From VGBV01 sp963780395 (GTDB lineage: Bacteria; Actinomycetota; Thermoleophilia; Solirubrobacterales; 70-9): 64,000 nucleotides of DNA. The notes beneath the pieces were generated by a model, which was not told the origin of the DNA, did no database searches, and saw nothing but the letters and a program-made list of their open reading frames with translations. The DNA is taken from NCBI GenBank assembly GCA_963780395.1, contig CAWABY010000004.1, positions 205,520-269,519 on the forward strand, given 5' to 3'. Positions 63,449 to 64,000 of the stretch are shown here, in pieces (the first letter of the stretch is position 1; each line of letters begins with the position of its first letter). Both the position numbers and the translations under genes were made by a program.

Positions 63449-64000
63449 ATGGCCGCCGCAGCACTCGGCATCGGCGCCGCCCTCTGCTGGGGCTTCGCCG
63501 ACTTCCTGGGCGGCATCCGCACCAAGGCGCTGACCCTGGCGCTGGTGCTGCTGGTGAGCCAGCTCACCGGGCTTGTGGCGATCGCGCTGGTGGTCGGTGC
63601 GGCGCAGCTGGAGGCGCCGTCGTTCGGGGAGGTGGCCCCGGCGATCGGCGCCGGCGTGGCGCAACTCGTCGGGATCGCGGCCCTCTATCGCGCGCTCGCG
63701 ATCGGAACCATGAGCGTGATCTCGCCGATCTCGGCCAGCGGCGCCGCGGTGCTGCCGCTGATCGTCGGGGTCGCCACGGGCGAGCGGCCGGAGGCGCTCC
63801 AGTTCGCCGGGATGGCCGCGGCCTTTGTCGGTGTCGTGCTCGCCACCCGCGCGCCGGAGTCGGCGGACGGCGGCGCCTCCTCGCGCGAGGCCCTGGCGCT
63901 CGCCGGGCTCGCGGCCGCCGGCTTCGGCCTCTTCTTCGTCGGCATGGACGCGGCGGTCGAGGACGCGGGCCCCTACTGGTCGCTGCTGGTCGCCCGCGTC
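63449..64000 (+). CDS. EamA/DMT-family transporter (cut by window end)
   Basis: Frame open from the ATG at 63449 to the window edge, 184 codons. Five to six hydrophobic helices are visible: AALGIGAALCWGFADFLGG at the start (typical EamA N-terminus), LTLALVLLVSQLTGLVAIALVV, GAGVAQLVGIAALYRALAIG, VISPISASGAAVLPLIVGV and LALAGLAAAGFGLFFVG. EamA proteins are 10-helix exporters or importers of amino acids or metabolites, so about half is present. It starts nine bases after the GntR gene and could be co-transcribed. Confidence 0.88.
   Translation, partial: MAAAALGIGAALCWGFADFLGGIRTKALTLALVLLVSQLTGLVAIALVVGAAQLEAPSFGEVAPAIGAGVAQLVGIAALYRALAIGTMSVISPISASGAAVLPLIVGVATGERPEALQFAGMAAAFVGVVLATRAPESADGGASSREALALAGLAAAGFGLFFVGMDAAVEDAGPYWSLLVARV

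Overview
The window is high-GC DNA with dense, tightly overlapping genes. Frequent GTG/TTG starts, a six-gene mce operon, LitR/CarH light regulation, a DUF3556-type membrane protein and the protein style as a whole suggest an actinobacterium, most likely of the Thermoleophilia/Solirubrobacterales type. The lineage is inferred from gene content; no rRNA or other marker gene is present to prove it.

Layout. 0-1.5 kb: an exported lipoprotein and an exported protein with a Cys/poly-Lys C-terminus, both frameshifted. 1.6-10.5 kb: six consecutive MCE-domain genes on the minus strand, joined by 1-4 bp overlaps, with no YrbE permease or MceG ATPase in view. 10.7-11.9 kb: tRNA-Glu(CTC), tRNA-Leu(CAG) and a LAGLIDADG-type protein directly after the tRNA-Leu. 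12-20 kb: membrane and envelope genes (DUF3556, phytoene-desaturase-like oxidoreductase, DUF547, LemA plus DUF2207, secreted sulfatase). 20-25.7 kb: CoA-transferase and a light-response locus, where a CarH-like B12 photoreceptor gene diverges from an operon of two small membrane proteins, SRPBCC, FAD oxidoreductase and DUF1365. The intergenic region carries 11-bp-spaced operator repeats. 25.8-28 kb: glutamine amidotransferase, an orphan Cap12/Pycsar-type TIR protein, and a CBS-pair protein.

28-42 kb holds amine and glycerol catabolism. It has SDR, aldehyde dehydrogenase, a glutamine-synthetase-like gamma-glutamylation enzyme and a gamma-glutamyl-GABA hydrolase-like enzyme. A three-gene glycerol/glycerol-3-phosphate operon follows, then an APC permease with a 30-residue membrane peptide gene, a choline-kinase-like phosphotransferase, and a dimethylglycine/sarcosine dehydrogenase-like flavoprotein. 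42-48 kb: DnaQ-like exonuclease, DUF294 nucleotidyltransferase, acyl-CoA ligase, secreted GH1 glycosidase.

48-63.4 kb is the most coherent unit. One minus-strand operon encodes a GlnT/GmaS-type synthetase, the three split glutamate-synthase-domain proteins (MgsA/B/C or GlxB/C/D) and an NAD-dependent formate dehydrogenase. A divergent plus-strand operon encodes all four subunits of a heterotetrameric sarcosine oxidase / N-methylglutamate dehydrogenase, then formate-tetrahydrofolate ligase, a methenyl-THF cyclohydrolase-like protein and a GntR/UTRA regulator. Together these could run the N-methylglutamate pathway: methylamine to gamma-glutamylmethylamide or N-methylglutamate, C1 release to tetrahydrofolate, formyl-THF, formate, CO2 plus NADH. 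Between the two operons sits a bicistron of a DUF1059-like mini-protein and an R2-like ligand-binding oxidase (R2lox), an enzyme family of unknown physiological role.

Data quality: about 17 single-base frameshifts cluster in 0-13 kb and 35.9-41.9 kb, many in short homopolymers. They look like consensus errors rather than gene decay, and affected genes are annotated as single CDSs with the breakpoints stated.
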